64,000 nt of DNA, from NCBI RefSeq assembly GCF_015704865.1, contig NZ_JADQTO010000024.1, forward strand, positions 1-64,000, in the 5' to 3' direction. Below the pieces are notes generated by a model. That model was not told the origin of the DNA. It saw only the letters and a program-made list of their open reading frames with translations, and made no database searches. Both the position numbers and the translations under genes were made by a program. The stretch is from Actinoplanes aureus. GTDB lineage: Bacteria > Actinomycetota > Actinomycetes > Mycobacteriales > Micromonosporaceae. Position 1 is the stretch's first letter. Every line of letters starts with the position of its first letter. Below are positions 27,463-36,888 of this stretch, in pieces.

Positions 27463-27891
27463 ATGGACGACAGCGAGATCTGCCTTAGCTTCCTCGTGCG
27501 CCAAGCCTGGTTGAATATGCGTTCAGCCGTGGACGACGCACTCGCTCCGCACGGTTTATCCGTAGCCCAGTACGCCACGCTCCTCGTGCTCGACGAGCAG
27601 CCCGGCGCCTCGATCGCCGACGTCGCCCGCGTTGTCGCCAGTACCCGGCAGTCCGCCAACGAGCTCTTGGCCGGGATGGAGCGCGCCGGACTCGTAGAAC
27701 GCCGCCCCCACTCGAGGGACCGCCGCACCCAAGAACTCAACCTGACCGCGTTGGGCCGACAGCGGCTGAAGGCCGCCAAGCCATCGGTTCACGCCCGGGA
27801 AGGCGAACTCGAGGCGGCTCTCGACGCCAGGGAGCGCGCCGCAGCCCGCACGTGGCTGGCCCACATGGCGAGAGCAGGTCATCTGCCATAG
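27463..27891 (+). CDS. MarR-family transcriptional regulator
   Basis: 142 residues from ATG 27463 (MDDSEICLSF), with GGGGG 6 nt upstream; an in-frame start at 27427 lies inside the operator and is rejected. The winged helix covers about 35-100 (SVAQYATLLVLDEQPGASIADVARVV ... LVERRPHSRDRRTQELNLTALG), including the D-x-R-x-R wing. It probably represses itself and the divergent SDR until a small phenolic or reactive ligand binds. Confidence 0.87.
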   Translation: MDDSEICLSFLVRQAWLNMRSAVDDALAPHGLSVAQYATLLVLDEQPGASIADVARVVASTRQSANELLAGMERAGLVERRPHSRDRRTQELNLTALGRQRLKAAKPSVHAREGELEAALDARERAAARTWLAHMARAGHLP

Positions 27892-28169
27892 CGAGCAGGA
27901 CCGCCATGGCTGCCGCGGGATCTGCTGAACTTCCCGATCAGCACGCGATACTGCTCGCATCGTGTCCCGACGATGCCGCGGTCGCCATCACACTGATCAC
28001 TTCGACAGCTCGGCGTTCACACCCACGGCCTCAATTCAGTTTCCCCACTTCGACGGAGCGCGGTGGTGATCCTCGAGGCGGTGCACGCCCCGATGCGCCC
28101 GTGACCGTGAGGACGCCGATCGCATCGTTGGAGGGCCCGGGGGCGAGCCCACCGACCTGACGGCACCTT

Positions 28170-29405
28170 TCACGACCTGACGGATGTAGTTGCGGAGGGT
28201 AATTCGCTGTTGGGTCTCACCGAGCCGAGCCGATCCGAGCCGATCCGGTTCGGCCCGCATAACGCCCCCTCGACCAGGTTGTCGGCTGCGCGTTGCTGCC
28301 GTACCGAGTCGTCGGGCGTGTTGCCGAGCACGCTGTTGACCGAGAGCACGACGCTGCGCCGACCATCGGCCGTAACACCGTTGTCGGTGATGTATCCGGC
28401 CCAGCCTCCGGTGTGGCTCCAATACGTGCCGCCACAGGGCAGCGGGCGCTGGAAGATACCCAAGCCGTACCGGGCTCCGGGCATGATCGCCTGCACCTCG
28501 GGTCCGACCGGGATGGTGCGCTTCATCTCGGCGAGCTGCGCCGGGCGCAGCAGCCGGCCGTCGAACAGCGCCCTGAGGAAGGTGTTGATGTCCCGGGTCG
28601 TGGAGATGATGGCCGAGCCTGCGTCCGGGATAATCTGTTCGGTGACGTCGATCGGAGCGCCGGTCCCGAACGGCTGGTATCCCCGGGCGTGTGGGCGCGG
28701 CATCGCGGGGGCGGCTCCCGGCCAGGATGTCTGGGTGAGGCCGAGCGGCCGTACGATCCGGCGGTCCACCTCGTCGTACCAGTGCCGACCGGTGATCCGT
28801 TCGATGATCATGTCGAGGAGGATGTAGCCGGTGTTGGAGTAGTGCCACACCATGCCCGGCCGGCCGACCGGCCGGTGTGCCATCGCCCGCGTCACCAGCT
28901 GTTCCGGCGTGTACACGTCGTACCGGTGGCGCTGGAAGCCGGCCTCGGTGGTGTAGTGCGGGATGTCGTCGTCGATACCACTCGTGTGCTGAAGCAGGTG
29001 GCGCACGGTGATTTGTCGGCCGTCATTGCCGTTGCCGCGCACGACACCGGGCAGCCAGCGCTCCACCGCATCGCTCAGGTGCAGCCGCCCTTCCCTGACG
29101 AGCTGCAGAACGACGGTGGCCGAGAACGTCTTGCCGGTGCTGGCGATGCGGAAACGTCCGTCCGGCGGCACCGGCAGTCCGGTGCGCAGGTCAGCGACGC
29201 CGCTGGTGACCACATGGTGTCGGCCGTCTCCGGCGACGAGGCGGGCCTGCACTCCGACGACGCCGAGCGCGTGGATGACATCGGCATGCCGTTGCAGCCC
29301 ACCATTGGGCTGCAGCTCACTGGGCGGCGACGAGGCGCAGGCGGCGGTCGTCGAGGCCATCAACGCGGTGCCCACGAGAGCGATGCGGGTGAGGAAAGGT
29401 CGCAT
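28170..29405 (-). CDS. Serine hydrolase, class C beta-lactamase/DD-peptidase family lipoprotein
   Basis: 411 residues. A lipoprotein signal ends in TTAAC (Cys 23). The beta-lactamase-fold motifs are S-x-x-K in IASTGKTF, YSN in WHYSNTGY and HTG in WSHTGGW. Such proteins are D-alanyl-D-alanine carboxypeptidases, esterases or peptidases outside the membrane. The conserved domain ends near ALCGP; the last about 30 residues are encoded by a short direct repeat and look like a read-through tail. It stands alone between the MarR and XRE regions. Confidence 0.85.
   Translation of the reverse strand: MRPFLTRIALVGTALMASTTAACASSPPSELQPNGGLQRHADVIHALGVVGVQARLVAGDGRHHVVTSGVADLRTGLPVPPDGRFRIASTGKTFSATVVLQLVREGRLHLSDAVERWLPGVVRGNGNDGRQITVRHLLQHTSGIDDDIPHYTTEAGFQRHRYDVYTPEQLVTRAMAHRPVGRPGMVWHYSNTGYILLDMIIERITGRHWYDEVDRRIVRPLGLTQTSWPGAAPAMPRPHARGYQPFGTGAPIDVTEQIIPDAGSAIISTTRDINTFLRALFDGRLLRPAQLAEMKRTIPVGPEVQAIMPGARYGLGIFQRPLPCGGTYWSHTGGWAGYITDNGVTADGRRSVVLSVNSVLGNTPDDSVRQQRAADNLVEGALCGPNRIGSDRLGSVRPNSELPSATTSVRS
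28220..28253. repeat. Short tandem repeat in the 3' end of the serine hydrolase gene
   Basis: Repeats of CCGAGCCGAT-type units (with a partial CCGAGC copy) run through the gene's 3' end and code for the GSDRLGS-like tail. Slippage here could change tail length or frame. Confidence 0.5.
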
Positions 29406-29893
29406 GCCGACACGCTAGGTCGGACACAGTGGTCGATCCGATACAGCGAACCACCGCATGAAAGGTGCCCCTAGCTGTAGTGCACAAGCCCACGACAGCG
29501 TCCGCGCGATCCGCGGCGGCCTCTTCATCTCCCGATTGAGCACACCCGCACAACTGAGGACCTTGACCGCCCGATCGAGAGCGCCCTTACGCCGTAGTGC
29601 GTGCTTTGCGGTAGACCAGTAGGCGAATCGACCGCCTGCGGCTCTTGCGGACCAAGCGCCAAAACGTCCGCTCGCTCGCGGCCAACCTCATGGCCACAAG
29701 CACCCGGCAGGCTCGACAGCTGCCCCCGCTTGCGCCACATCCTGAGTAACCAATGAAAGGTCGGGACAGACCGCGCAGTGCACAACACGATCAAGCGTGC
29801 CCCGCTATCGTCCGCCCGTGAACGGCGCCGGCCAGCAAGCCGAGGTGGGCGCCTGCCAAGGCTGGCCGGTCAGTCCACGGACCGTCCGGCCGA
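29406..29893. other. Intergenic stretch without a recognisable gene
   Basis: About 490 bp between the serine hydrolase start and the XRE stop. Short frames on both strands lack known motifs, and base use is less G/C-biased than in the genes. It may hold decayed sequence, but nothing could be identified. Confidence 0.5.
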
Positions 29894-30709
29894 CTATCTC
29901 GACTGCCCGAGAGTGGACGCAGCCACCCGGCTCCGAAGTATTTGTGCGGTGCCCTCGTCAGCCGGTAGCCACGCCTCCAGATGTAGCTCCGCGAGGGTGA
30001 CGTCGACCGCTGTCGCGAACGATGTCAACGTTGTGATCAACTGTAGTGGGCCGTCAACCGTGCGAAGGCGCAACGGGACCGCGAAACCAACGTAGTCTTC
30101 CGCTGCGGGCACCAAAGCCGGTAGGTAGCCGGACAGTTCGTTGACCAAGTCGTCGAGTTGTGGGTCCGGATGGCGCACGGACTCGGCGCGGAGGCCTTCA
30201 ACAATGTGCCGACCCCAAACACTGAGGTTATCCACCCGCGCCGCCATACCGCGTGGATGCAGAGCGAGCCGCCAAATGTTGATCGGCTCTGTCACCAGTT
30301 CGGACGCGGCCCCCTCGGTGAGCACCTCGACTGCGGTGTTGGCCGCAAGCACCTCGCCATGCCGGCCGGCGACCAATGCCGGATACGGCATGTGCCCGGC
30401 GAGCACCTGTCCCAGCGCGTGGCGGACGGGCCGCAGCCGTGGGTCATCGAAGCCGGATTCGGCGAACGCGGGCGCGTAGCCAGCCGCGTCCAGCAGCGCG
30501 TTGCGCTCGCGCAGCGAAAGTCCTAGCGACTCGGCGAGGCGCAGCACCAAAGACCGTCCGGGCAACGAACGACCCGTTTCCACGAAGCTCAGATGCCGTT
30601 GTGTGGTACCCGCACGGACTGCCAGGTCCAGCTGAGTCATTCGGCGGGCGTCTCGCCAGCGGCGTAGCTCGGTGCCCACCTCTCGAGTCGACGTCGTGAT
30701 CGTTGGCAC
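29894..30709 (-). CDS. XRE-family regulator with MmyB-like ligand domain
   Basis: 271 residues. The helix-turn-helix lies at about 10-65 (LRRWRDARRMTQLDLAVRAGTTQRHLSFVETGRS). The C-terminal MmyB-like/PAS-type domain covers about 95-265 (MPYPALVAGRHGEVLAANTAVEVL; later PLQLITTLTSFATAVDVTLAELHLEAWLPAD). Proteins of this type often control a neighbouring oxidoreductase or transport gene. The start is GTG 30709. It is divergent from the SnoaL-like gene at 30796, its likely target. Confidence 0.87.
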   Translation of the reverse strand: MPTITTSTREVGTELRRWRDARRMTQLDLAVRAGTTQRHLSFVETGRSLPGRSLVLRLAESLGLSLRERNALLDAAGYAPAFAESGFDDPRLRPVRHALGQVLAGHMPYPALVAGRHGEVLAANTAVEVLTEGAASELVTEPINIWRLALHPRGMAARVDNLSVWGRHIVEGLRAESVRHPDPQLDDLVNELSGYLPALVPAAEDYVGFAVPLRLRTVDGPLQLITTLTSFATAVDVTLAELHLEAWLPADEGTAQILRSRVAASTLGQSR

Positions 30710-30795
30710 GCTCTCTTCATATCTCGCCTTGGTGCCGCGCGGCTATTCCCTGGAGGGAATTGACCGGCTGTCCCAGCCGTCGGAGGCTTGGCGGC

Positions 30796-31197
30796 ATGTT
30801 CGATACGGCTGAGGTTATTCGGCGGTTCAATGCCGCCTTCGTTAACCATGACGCGGCGTTGCTCGACGACCTGATCGGCGACGATTGCGTCATGGAGGCG
30901 GTGGAGCCGGCTCCCGACGGTGCGCGCACTGTCGGGAGAGAGGCGTGCCTGGCGTTTTGGCGGGCGCTTGCTGACGACCGCACCACACAGTTCGAGCCGG
31001 ACGAAGTCGTGTTCGCCGGTGACCGCGCCACGATCCGGTGGCGTTACCGGTTCGGCGACGGCCCGCGCGATTACGTCCGGGGCGTGAATCTGATGCTGGT
31101 GCGAGACGGATCTATTGTCGAGGCGCTTGGCTACAGCAAGACACCAGGAGTCGGTTCGGCGCAGCTTGCGGCATTGACGGACGACACCGGTGCGTAG
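30796..31197 (+). CDS. SnoaL-like (NTF2-fold) protein
   Basis: 133 residues from ATG 30796 with CGGAGG upstream. The NTF2-like cone is recognisable from VIRRFNAAFVNHDAALLDDLIGDDCVMEAV through GREACLAFWRAL to the terminal strands RDYVRGVNLMLVRDGSIVEALGYSK. Members act as isomerases, hydratases or small-ligand binders; no specific function can be given. It is divergent from the XRE regulator by 86 bp. Confidence 0.8.
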   Translation: MFDTAEVIRRFNAAFVNHDAALLDDLIGDDCVMEAVEPAPDGARTVGREACLAFWRALADDRTTQFEPDEVVFAGDRATIRWRYRFGDGPRDYVRGVNLMLVRDGSIVEALGYSKTPGVGSAQLAALTDDTGA

Positions 31198-31627
31198 CTG
31201 GCTTGCCAACAGCGGCGCGGGTTGTGTTTCCAAACTCAGCGGCCAGATACGGACGCCGCGCGATAGCGCCCGTTCGGCAAGGCGCTTCATGGTTCAGGAG
31301 CGTGATTTCAGGCCCCGACCGGGCCGGGTCCGGGCGCAATCCCGGTCGCGGCCGCACTCAGAGGGCGGTTCGAGATCCTTGGGGTCGATCTATGTGTTGG
31401 GTCCATTGGGAGATCGTTCTGCGGGTTCGCCTTAGATAGTGATCATTCGATGGCGTGAAAGATGAATACCGGTCATGACCGGGTCATTGGCTGCGGCGTT
31501 GGGCTGGCATGGGTGATCTTCGGGAGATCGTGAACGCGATCTCCTACCAGAACCGGACGCTCACGGGTCGGCATGCCGGGTCATGTGGTGATACGACCGG
31601 ACGGCGTCGTTCAATAGGCTGGGCCCC
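31198..31627. other. Intergenic stretch with palindrome and IS5-type fragment
   Basis: No intact gene in 430 bp. It holds a 14-bp perfect palindrome CCGGTCATGACCGG at 31469-31482. At 31509-31560 it holds a short transposase-like stretch beginning GDLREIVNAISYQNRT. The palindrome could be a regulatory site for the DJ-1 gene or an element end. Confidence 0.5.
31509..31560 (+). pseudogene. IS5-family-like transposase fragment
   Basis: The frame reads MGDLREIVNAISYQNRT, matching the (D)LREIVNAI-x-Y-x-x-R-T(GCQW) block near the N-terminus of IS5-group transposases, and then diverges. An 8-bp inverted repeat (GGAGATCG/CGATCTCC) lies inside it. Only about 16 residues support the call. Confidence 0.4.
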
Positions 31628-32266
31628 ATGGACATCGTCATCGTGCTCTTTGACGGCTTCGAACCGCTCGACGCGATCGGCCCGTACGAAATTTTGGCCT
31701 ATGTGCCGGGGGCGAAGGTGCGCTTCGTCGGGCCGGAGCCGGGCCTGCTCACCGACGCGTTGGGCGCGCTGACGGTCGACGTGCGCACGCGCTACTCCGA
31801 CGTCGAGTCGTGTGACGTGCTGCTCATCCCCGGCGGAGGCGGCGCCCACAAGGTGATCGCCGACTCGCAGTTCCTCGATTGGGTGCGCCGGATGCACGCC
31901 ACCACCCGGTTCACCACCTCGGTCTGCACCGGCTCGCAGGTGCTGGGCGCCGCCGGGCTGCTCGACGGGCTCAGCGCGACCACGCACTGGGAGGCCGTCG
32001 CTGACCTGCAGAGCTACGGCGCGGCGTACACGAGCGAGCGGGTGGTCCGGCAGGGCCGGATCATCACCTCGGCCGGGGTCTCCTCGGGCATCGACATGGC
32101 CCTGCAGCTGGCGGGTCTGCTCACCGACGACACCACGGCGCAGGCGATCCAGCTCTACACCGAGTACGACCCGCAGCCGCCGTTCGACAGCGGCTCGGTG
32201 GCCAAGGCGCCGGCCGCCGTGCTTGAGCGCGCTGGCACCCTCAACCGCGACCGGCTCAGCGGCTGA
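31628..32266 (+). CDS. DJ-1/PfpI-family protein (isonitrile hydratase-like)
   Basis: 212 residues. The class I glutamine-amidotransferase-like fold carries the nucleophile elbow Cys C100 (SVCTGSQVLGAAGLL), E21 (GPYEIL) and VLLIPGGGGAH. The order and length fit the ThiJ/isonitrile hydratase subgroup, which lacks the AraC DNA-binding tail. Members hydrate isonitriles or detoxify reactive carbonyls. The gene ends against a mosaic of mobile-element fragments and has no evident operon partner. Confidence 0.85.
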   Translation: MDIVIVLFDGFEPLDAIGPYEILAYVPGAKVRFVGPEPGLLTDALGALTVDVRTRYSDVESCDVLLIPGGGGAHKVIADSQFLDWVRRMHATTRFTTSVCTGSQVLGAAGLLDGLSATTHWEAVADLQSYGAAYTSERVVRQGRIITSAGVSSGIDMALQLAGLLTDDTTAQAIQLYTEYDPQPPFDSGSVAKAPAAVLERAGTLNRDRLSG

Positions 32267-32310
32267 CACCCGTGATGGATCCACGGCTGGGCAGCTGTCC
32301 GCCGGTGGGT

Positions 32311-32355
32311 GGGCAGCAGCAAGACGAACTCGTCGCCGCCGAGGCGCCCGGCGAT
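32311..32355 (-). pseudogene. GGDEF-domain fragment
   Basis: The minus strand encodes IAGRLGGDEFVLLLP, the active-site turn of diguanylate cyclases, with no rest of the domain. It is fused directly to the broken end of the IS6 transposase fragment. This looks like a rearrangement junction left by the element. It could be chance, but the motif is long and specific. Confidence 0.45.
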
Positions 32356-32360
32356 CCTGC

Positions 32361-32612
32361 CTGGCCGTGCTGGTCGATGGCCCGGTAGACGTAGCGCCAC
32401 ACGCCGTTGACTTTCGCGTAGGTCTCGTCGACGAACCAGCGGTCACCCGGCGCGTGCCGGGCGAATCGGGCGGCGTCGGCCAGCAAGGGAGTAAAGCGCT
32501 GCACCCACCGGTAGATCGTCACGTGATCTACCTCGACCCTAGGTCCGGCGAGCAGCTCCTCCACCTCGCGGTAGGAGAGGCCGTAGCGCAGGTACCAACG
32601 CACCGCCGGCAA
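32361..32612 (-). pseudogene. IS6-family transposase, N-terminal part
   Basis: The frame reads AVRWYLRYGLSYREVEELLA, then VDHVTIYRWVQRF and GDRWFVDETYAKVNGVWRYVYRAIDQHG. This is the N-terminal DNA-binding region and the first catalytic Asp (WFVDE) of IS6/IS26-type transposases. Similarity stops at HGQ and the rest of the DDE domain is missing. The upstream end is also replaced, so the element is inactive. Confidence 0.8.
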
Positions 32613-32707
32613 ACGCCGAGCGGGTTGCAGTCCAAGCGCGCGACCGTACAGCATGCTTCACCGGTCAAGCCTGCCCCGGTCCCGTCCGATCGGCGAACGC
32701 AGCAGAG

Positions 32708-32800
32708 CCTCTCCGCGTCCTTGTCCCGGTCGTTGCCCGGCAGCAGCCGCAGCAGTCCGAACGCATTGGTGATGCCCAGGTACGCCAGTCGCAGCAGCAT
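32708..32800 (-). pseudogene. Integrase-core transposase, N-terminal fragment
   Basis: MLLRLAYLGITNAFGLLRLL, then PGNDRDKDAE, is the typical start of actinobacterial integrase-core transposases, which continue with a leucine-rich EILALRHQ helix. Here the frame changes immediately after DAE. It lies next to the IS6 remnant and belongs to the same scar. Confidence 0.55.
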
Positions 32801-32927
32801 GACGCGGCATCATCGCGCAGTCACCAACGACGTTGAACACGGAAGACGCCGGGGCAGAGCCAAGATTGATTCCACGACCAGAGGGTGCCTCTTACCAGGA
32901 CGGATGCAGAATCCGGCAGGTACAGCG

Positions 32928-35900
32928 TCACGGTGTGACCGGCGGGTCGGTACAGGAGAGGTGCTCCGGATCCAGGGCGGCGCTGAGGGCCTCCATCTGC
33001 TCTCGGTTCGGTGTCGCGTTCAGCTGCGAGCGCATGTCGTCGACGGTCTGCCGGGACAGGGTCCACCCGAGAGGCGGCTCCGGTCCCGGCTGGCCGTACA
33101 GGGCGATGTGGAACCATGACCGGCCCGGCGCCCCGGAAACGGTGACGGTCCGTCCGTCCGCGGAGGTGAGGCTCTGGAACGTGGCGGCGGCGCCCGCCTT
33201 CGCGTACCGGTCCCGGCTGGAGATCTGGTTCATGGTGGCGGTGAGTGGCGCGAACACCTCGTTCGGGCGGGCGTCGGCGACCGAGCTGACCGCCGACGAC
33301 GGCGGCGAGCTGTCGATCTGCAGGAAGAGCGGCACCAGGCAGGAGTTGTGCTGGGCGGCCAGCGGCGCCAGCGCCCGCCACGTGTCGACGGCCGTGCTCG
33401 CCCCGGAGTTGTCGAACAGGCCACCGTCGGCGTCGTAGGACAGCGCCGGCGCGCGGACCAGGCCGTTCTCGTCGGCGCAGCCCCGGCGTTCGATGCGGCC
33501 GGTCGGAGACACGTACGGGAACCGGGCGGACAGGTGCGCCGCGGTCGACATCGGGACATCCTCACCGGGGCACAGATAGTCGATCAGCTCGTTGGTCGAG
33601 GGCAGGATGTCGGCGGCCGCACCGGCCGAGGTGCCGACACTGCGGCACGCCGCGTCGTTGGGCCGGTCGTCGCGGGAGCTGACGTTCCCGCCCGGCTTCC
33701 GGGGCAGCGTGAAGTCGACGGCGCTGGTGACCAGGCGGCAATTGTCCTCGACGCTCACCCCGTTGAACGCCAGCACCGGGGCGTGCCATCCGCGGGCGTT
33801 GGTGAGCTCCCACGTCGCCCGCATGCCGCGGGAGAGGCCCCGCTCCTCGGGCCACGGCTGTTCCCAGGCGCGTTCCAGCATGGCCGCCCGGTCGTCGCGG
33901 TCCCAGGCCAGAAACGTGTGCGGCACGTCGGCGAGGAAGAGCCGGGCGACGTCGGCGGCGACGAAGTCGTGCTGCAGGGCGTCCTCCATCACCAGCGGGG
34001 TGTCGCTGGCGGCGCCGTCCTGGAGCAGGTCGGCCCGGCGCGCGGTCCAGGCGGCGAGCCCGACACTTCCGCCCGAGGTGCCGCTCGCCAGGAAGACCGG
34101 TGTCGGCTTGCCGGCCTCCACGGCGAGGTCCGTTGTGCGCGGTTCCCCGGTGCCGTGCGCACAGGGTGCCTGCGAACGCACCGGTCCAGGCCCGAACAGG
34201 CATTCCATCACCAAGGCGGTCCAGACCGCCGCCCGCAACCCGCCGCCCTGCGCGGCGACGAGGACCACCGGCCGGGGGCCGGTGCCAGAGACCGAGGAGA
34301 GGTACGCCTGCCAGGCCGCGCCCAGCGTCGGAGCGGCCGTGGCCGGACCGTACTTGTTCCGGCGTACGTCGTGGTAGCCGCCGGCGTCCAGGAGCGAGAC
34401 GGCGAGCACCCACACCAGGAGCAGGAGCACCACCGGGAAGCGCTTGAACCGCAGCGCCCGCAGCGCCGGGATCAGCCGGTACTCGGACACCGGTCCCCTG
34501 CGCACCGCCGAGGCGAGGAGCGCGAGCAGCCCCACACCCAGGGCGAAACCGGCCAGGAAGATCCCTACCGTCCCGACGTTCTGCGGCCAGCGCACGGCGT
34601 TGGCGTCGGGCAGCAGGAACAGCCCACCGCCCAGCAGCGCCAGGGTCACCCAGAACCACAACGACTCGTGGAGCCGGCGGGAACGCCGCAGGCGGTAGGA
34701 GACCACGACGACCCCGATGACGGCCATTGCCACGGCCGCCCACACCGGCCACCGGACGACCGGTGCCGGGTCCTCCCGCACGTAAGCGTCGAGGGCGGTC
34801 GCGCGGGCGATGGTTGCCACCACCGCGGCGGCCACCACCCCGCCGGCGAACCGGCCGGCCCGGTCACCCCAGAGTGCGATCGCGCCGTTCGCGGGCGTCT
34901 GGCGGGTGGGCGGCTCCGGCCGCTTCCAGACACCCCGCGTCCACCAGGCGGCCAGGACGACCAGACCACCGAACGCGCCGAGAACGGCGCCCAGGACGAC
35001 GACACCGTCCAGCAGGACCGCGGCGACGATGCCGAGCAGGAGCCCGGCCACCGCGGCGCCGAACTGCCGCCAGCCGAGCCGAGCCGGCCGGTCGCTGCCC
35101 GGCCGCGGCGGCCACGTGGGCGGCTCGTCGAGCAGGCTGCCGATCAGCCAGAGCACCGCGAGGACGGCTCCCGCGGCGGACAGGCCCCAGCCCCAGCCGA
35201 GGATCCGTAGCAACTGCCCGAGGAGGATGAGCAGCACCGCGCCGCCGAGCAGCAGACCCTGGGCACTGCGTCCGGCGTCCGGAGCCACCCGCTCCATCGC
35301 CGGGCCGCTGAGATAGCGCGCCACTCCCGCGACGGTGAAACACACCGCCCCACCGGCGAGGACAGCGGCGGCCGCATCCCAGAAGTCCCACGCCCGGATC
35401 ACGTCGTCGACCTGGGCGGCGCCGATCCCCGCGGAAAGCACCAGCAGGAGCACGCCGACCGCGTAGAGCACACCGCGCATCGAGGCCAGCGCCTTCAGCA
35501 GCGTCTTCTGGCGGGCGACGAGGACGACGGCCACGAAGATCGTGGGGAGCAGCACGCCGACGGCAAGCAGCCACTTCGCCAGCGACATCAACGGACCGAC
35601 CGCGATGTCGAACGGCAGCCGGGCGAGCTCCTCGCCGTACACCAGCGAGCGGTAGAGCTGCCGGTCCTCCACCAGGTCGACCAGGACCAGCAGGCCCAGC
35701 ACGGCAAGCGCACCGCGCAGCATCCGGTCCCGGCGGTAGCGCTCGGCGTCGGTGCCCATGACCGCGTTGACCCGGCGCAGCGTCACCAGCAGGCCGGTGA
35801 GCAGCAGGCCGTACACCAGGACGAAGCACAGGTCGAGCAGCACCAGTTGCCGGGCGATGGTGAACGGGCTGTGCAGCACCGTGCTGGCCGCGACGTCGGT

Positions 35901-36395
35901 CTCGTAGCCGATCCACGCGGAGCGGGTTGCCAGCAGCGGCTGTTCCGCCGACGAGGTGAGCGCCGCCCAGACGTTGCTCAGCGGGACCGAGAAGCCCAGC
36001 CCGCCGCCGGGACGGGTGTCGCCGACGGCCATCTGCTGCAACGCGGAGTCGACCCGGTGCAGGATCGCCCACAGGGCCCAGGCCACGACGGCGAGCAGAT
36101 ACAGCACGGCGGCGAGCGTCACCCTGCGCCACCCGCGAGGCGCGGGATCGTTCTGTACGCGTCCGCGGGCCAGAAGGGCGACCAGCGGCTCCGGCAGGCG
36201 CTCGCCGGCGCCGGTCGGGGGCGCCGGCACAGACCGGCGTGGCGCGGGTTCCGGCCGGCTCAGCCAGTGTCTGGGATGCCGGCCCAGCCACGGCCCAACG
36301 GCCAGCACCGGGGCGACCAGCGTGGTGAGAGCGAGTTGCAGCACCTGGCCGAACGCATCGATCACATCGATGGGCCGGAGACGCGGATGGCTCAT
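32928..36395 (-). CDS. Membrane-anchored patatin-like phospholipase
   Basis: 1155 residues from ATG 36395 (MSHPRLRPID), with GGGAGG 5 nt upstream. Roughly the first 680 residues hold about 14 hydrophobic helices in clusters. The C-terminal third is a patatin-like hydrolase: glycine-rich oxyanion loop AAQGGGLRAA, nucleophile elbow SGTSGGSVG (Ser about residue 773) and Asp in DADGGLFDNSG (about 988). The Ser-Asp dyad is intact, so lipid acyl hydrolysis at the membrane is likely. The N-terminal half has no family I recognise. It is a single gene, flanked by pseudogene debris on both sides. Confidence 0.82.
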   Translation of the reverse strand: MSHPRLRPIDVIDAFGQVLQLALTTLVAPVLAVGPWLGRHPRHWLSRPEPAPRRSVPAPPTGAGERLPEPLVALLARGRVQNDPAPRGWRRVTLAAVLYLLAVVAWALWAILHRVDSALQQMAVGDTRPGGGLGFSVPLSNVWAALTSSAEQPLLATRSAWIGYETDVAASTVLHSPFTIARQLVLLDLCFVLVYGLLLTGLLVTLRRVNAVMGTDAERYRRDRMLRGALAVLGLLVLVDLVEDRQLYRSLVYGEELARLPFDIAVGPLMSLAKWLLAVGVLLPTIFVAVVLVARQKTLLKALASMRGVLYAVGVLLLVLSAGIGAAQVDDVIRAWDFWDAAAAVLAGGAVCFTVAGVARYLSGPAMERVAPDAGRSAQGLLLGGAVLLILLGQLLRILGWGWGLSAAGAVLAVLWLIGSLLDEPPTWPPRPGSDRPARLGWRQFGAAVAGLLLGIVAAVLLDGVVVLGAVLGAFGGLVVLAAWWTRGVWKRPEPPTRQTPANGAIALWGDRAGRFAGGVVAAAVVATIARATALDAYVREDPAPVVRWPVWAAVAMAVIGVVVVSYRLRRSRRLHESLWFWVTLALLGGGLFLLPDANAVRWPQNVGTVGIFLAGFALGVGLLALLASAVRRGPVSEYRLIPALRALRFKRFPVVLLLLVWVLAVSLLDAGGYHDVRRNKYGPATAAPTLGAAWQAYLSSVSGTGPRPVVLVAAQGGGLRAAVWTALVMECLFGPGPVRSQAPCAHGTGEPRTTDLAVEAGKPTPVFLASGTSGGSVGLAAWTARRADLLQDGAASDTPLVMEDALQHDFVAADVARLFLADVPHTFLAWDRDDRAAMLERAWEQPWPEERGLSRGMRATWELTNARGWHAPVLAFNGVSVEDNCRLVTSAVDFTLPRKPGGNVSSRDDRPNDAACRSVGTSAGAAADILPSTNELIDYLCPGEDVPMSTAAHLSARFPYVSPTGRIERRGCADENGLVRAPALSYDADGGLFDNSGASTAVDTWRALAPLAAQHNSCLVPLFLQIDSSPPSSAVSSVADARPNEVFAPLTATMNQISSRDRYAKAGAAATFQSLTSADGRTVTVSGAPGRSWFHIALYGQPGPEPPLGWTLSRQTVDDMRSQLNATPNREQMEALSAALDPEHLSCTDPPVTP

Positions 36396-36888
36396 CACAC
36401 CTCCCGAGCCATGTGTTGTCACTGACGGCGGGCTTCGGGGCCAAGCGCAGCGGTTGGGATATCAGTCTCGCTCGGGTCCTGCTGCCGATGTCGGGTCAGT
36501 CCGAGAGTCGACACCGCCGGCGCTCAGAAATGCTCAATGCCGAGCCGCCGGCGGAGGTGGTCGTCGACCAGGTCGTCGTGGACGGCCTGGGCGAAGCGGT
36601 CGGCCCGCGGTTCGGCCACGGCATCAGGACTCCGCTGGAACTGAAGGTCCCGTGGTTCGAGCACCGTTTCCCGTACGCGTCCACACTGGCAGGTGTGCAC
36701 ATCGCTTCGACCGGGCACCAGACAGGCCCCGGTCTACGCGGTGGCTGGCCGACCTGGGCCGCGGCCTGGAGCGGTGGCTGATCGGCGTGGCCGCCGGCGG
36801 CCTGGATGCGGCCGAGGTAGCCGCGGTCCGGGCCGAACTGGACCGCTGACGTCTGCTCCGGTCCGCTGCAATGGATCCTTCTTGGCGA
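36396..36888. other. Intergenic stretch without a clear gene
   Basis: Between the patatin start and a hydrolase fragment. A plus-strand frame ending at 36849 closes with RWLADLGRGLERWLIGVAAGGLDAAEVAAVRAELDR-like sequence of coding character, but no start or family could be assigned. It may be another gene tail. Confidence 0.4.

Noticed and set aside
33348..35210. 620-codon plus-strand frame inside the patatin gene
   Set aside because: Shadow of the minus-strand membrane/patatin gene, with low-complexity Arg/Gly/Pro composition.
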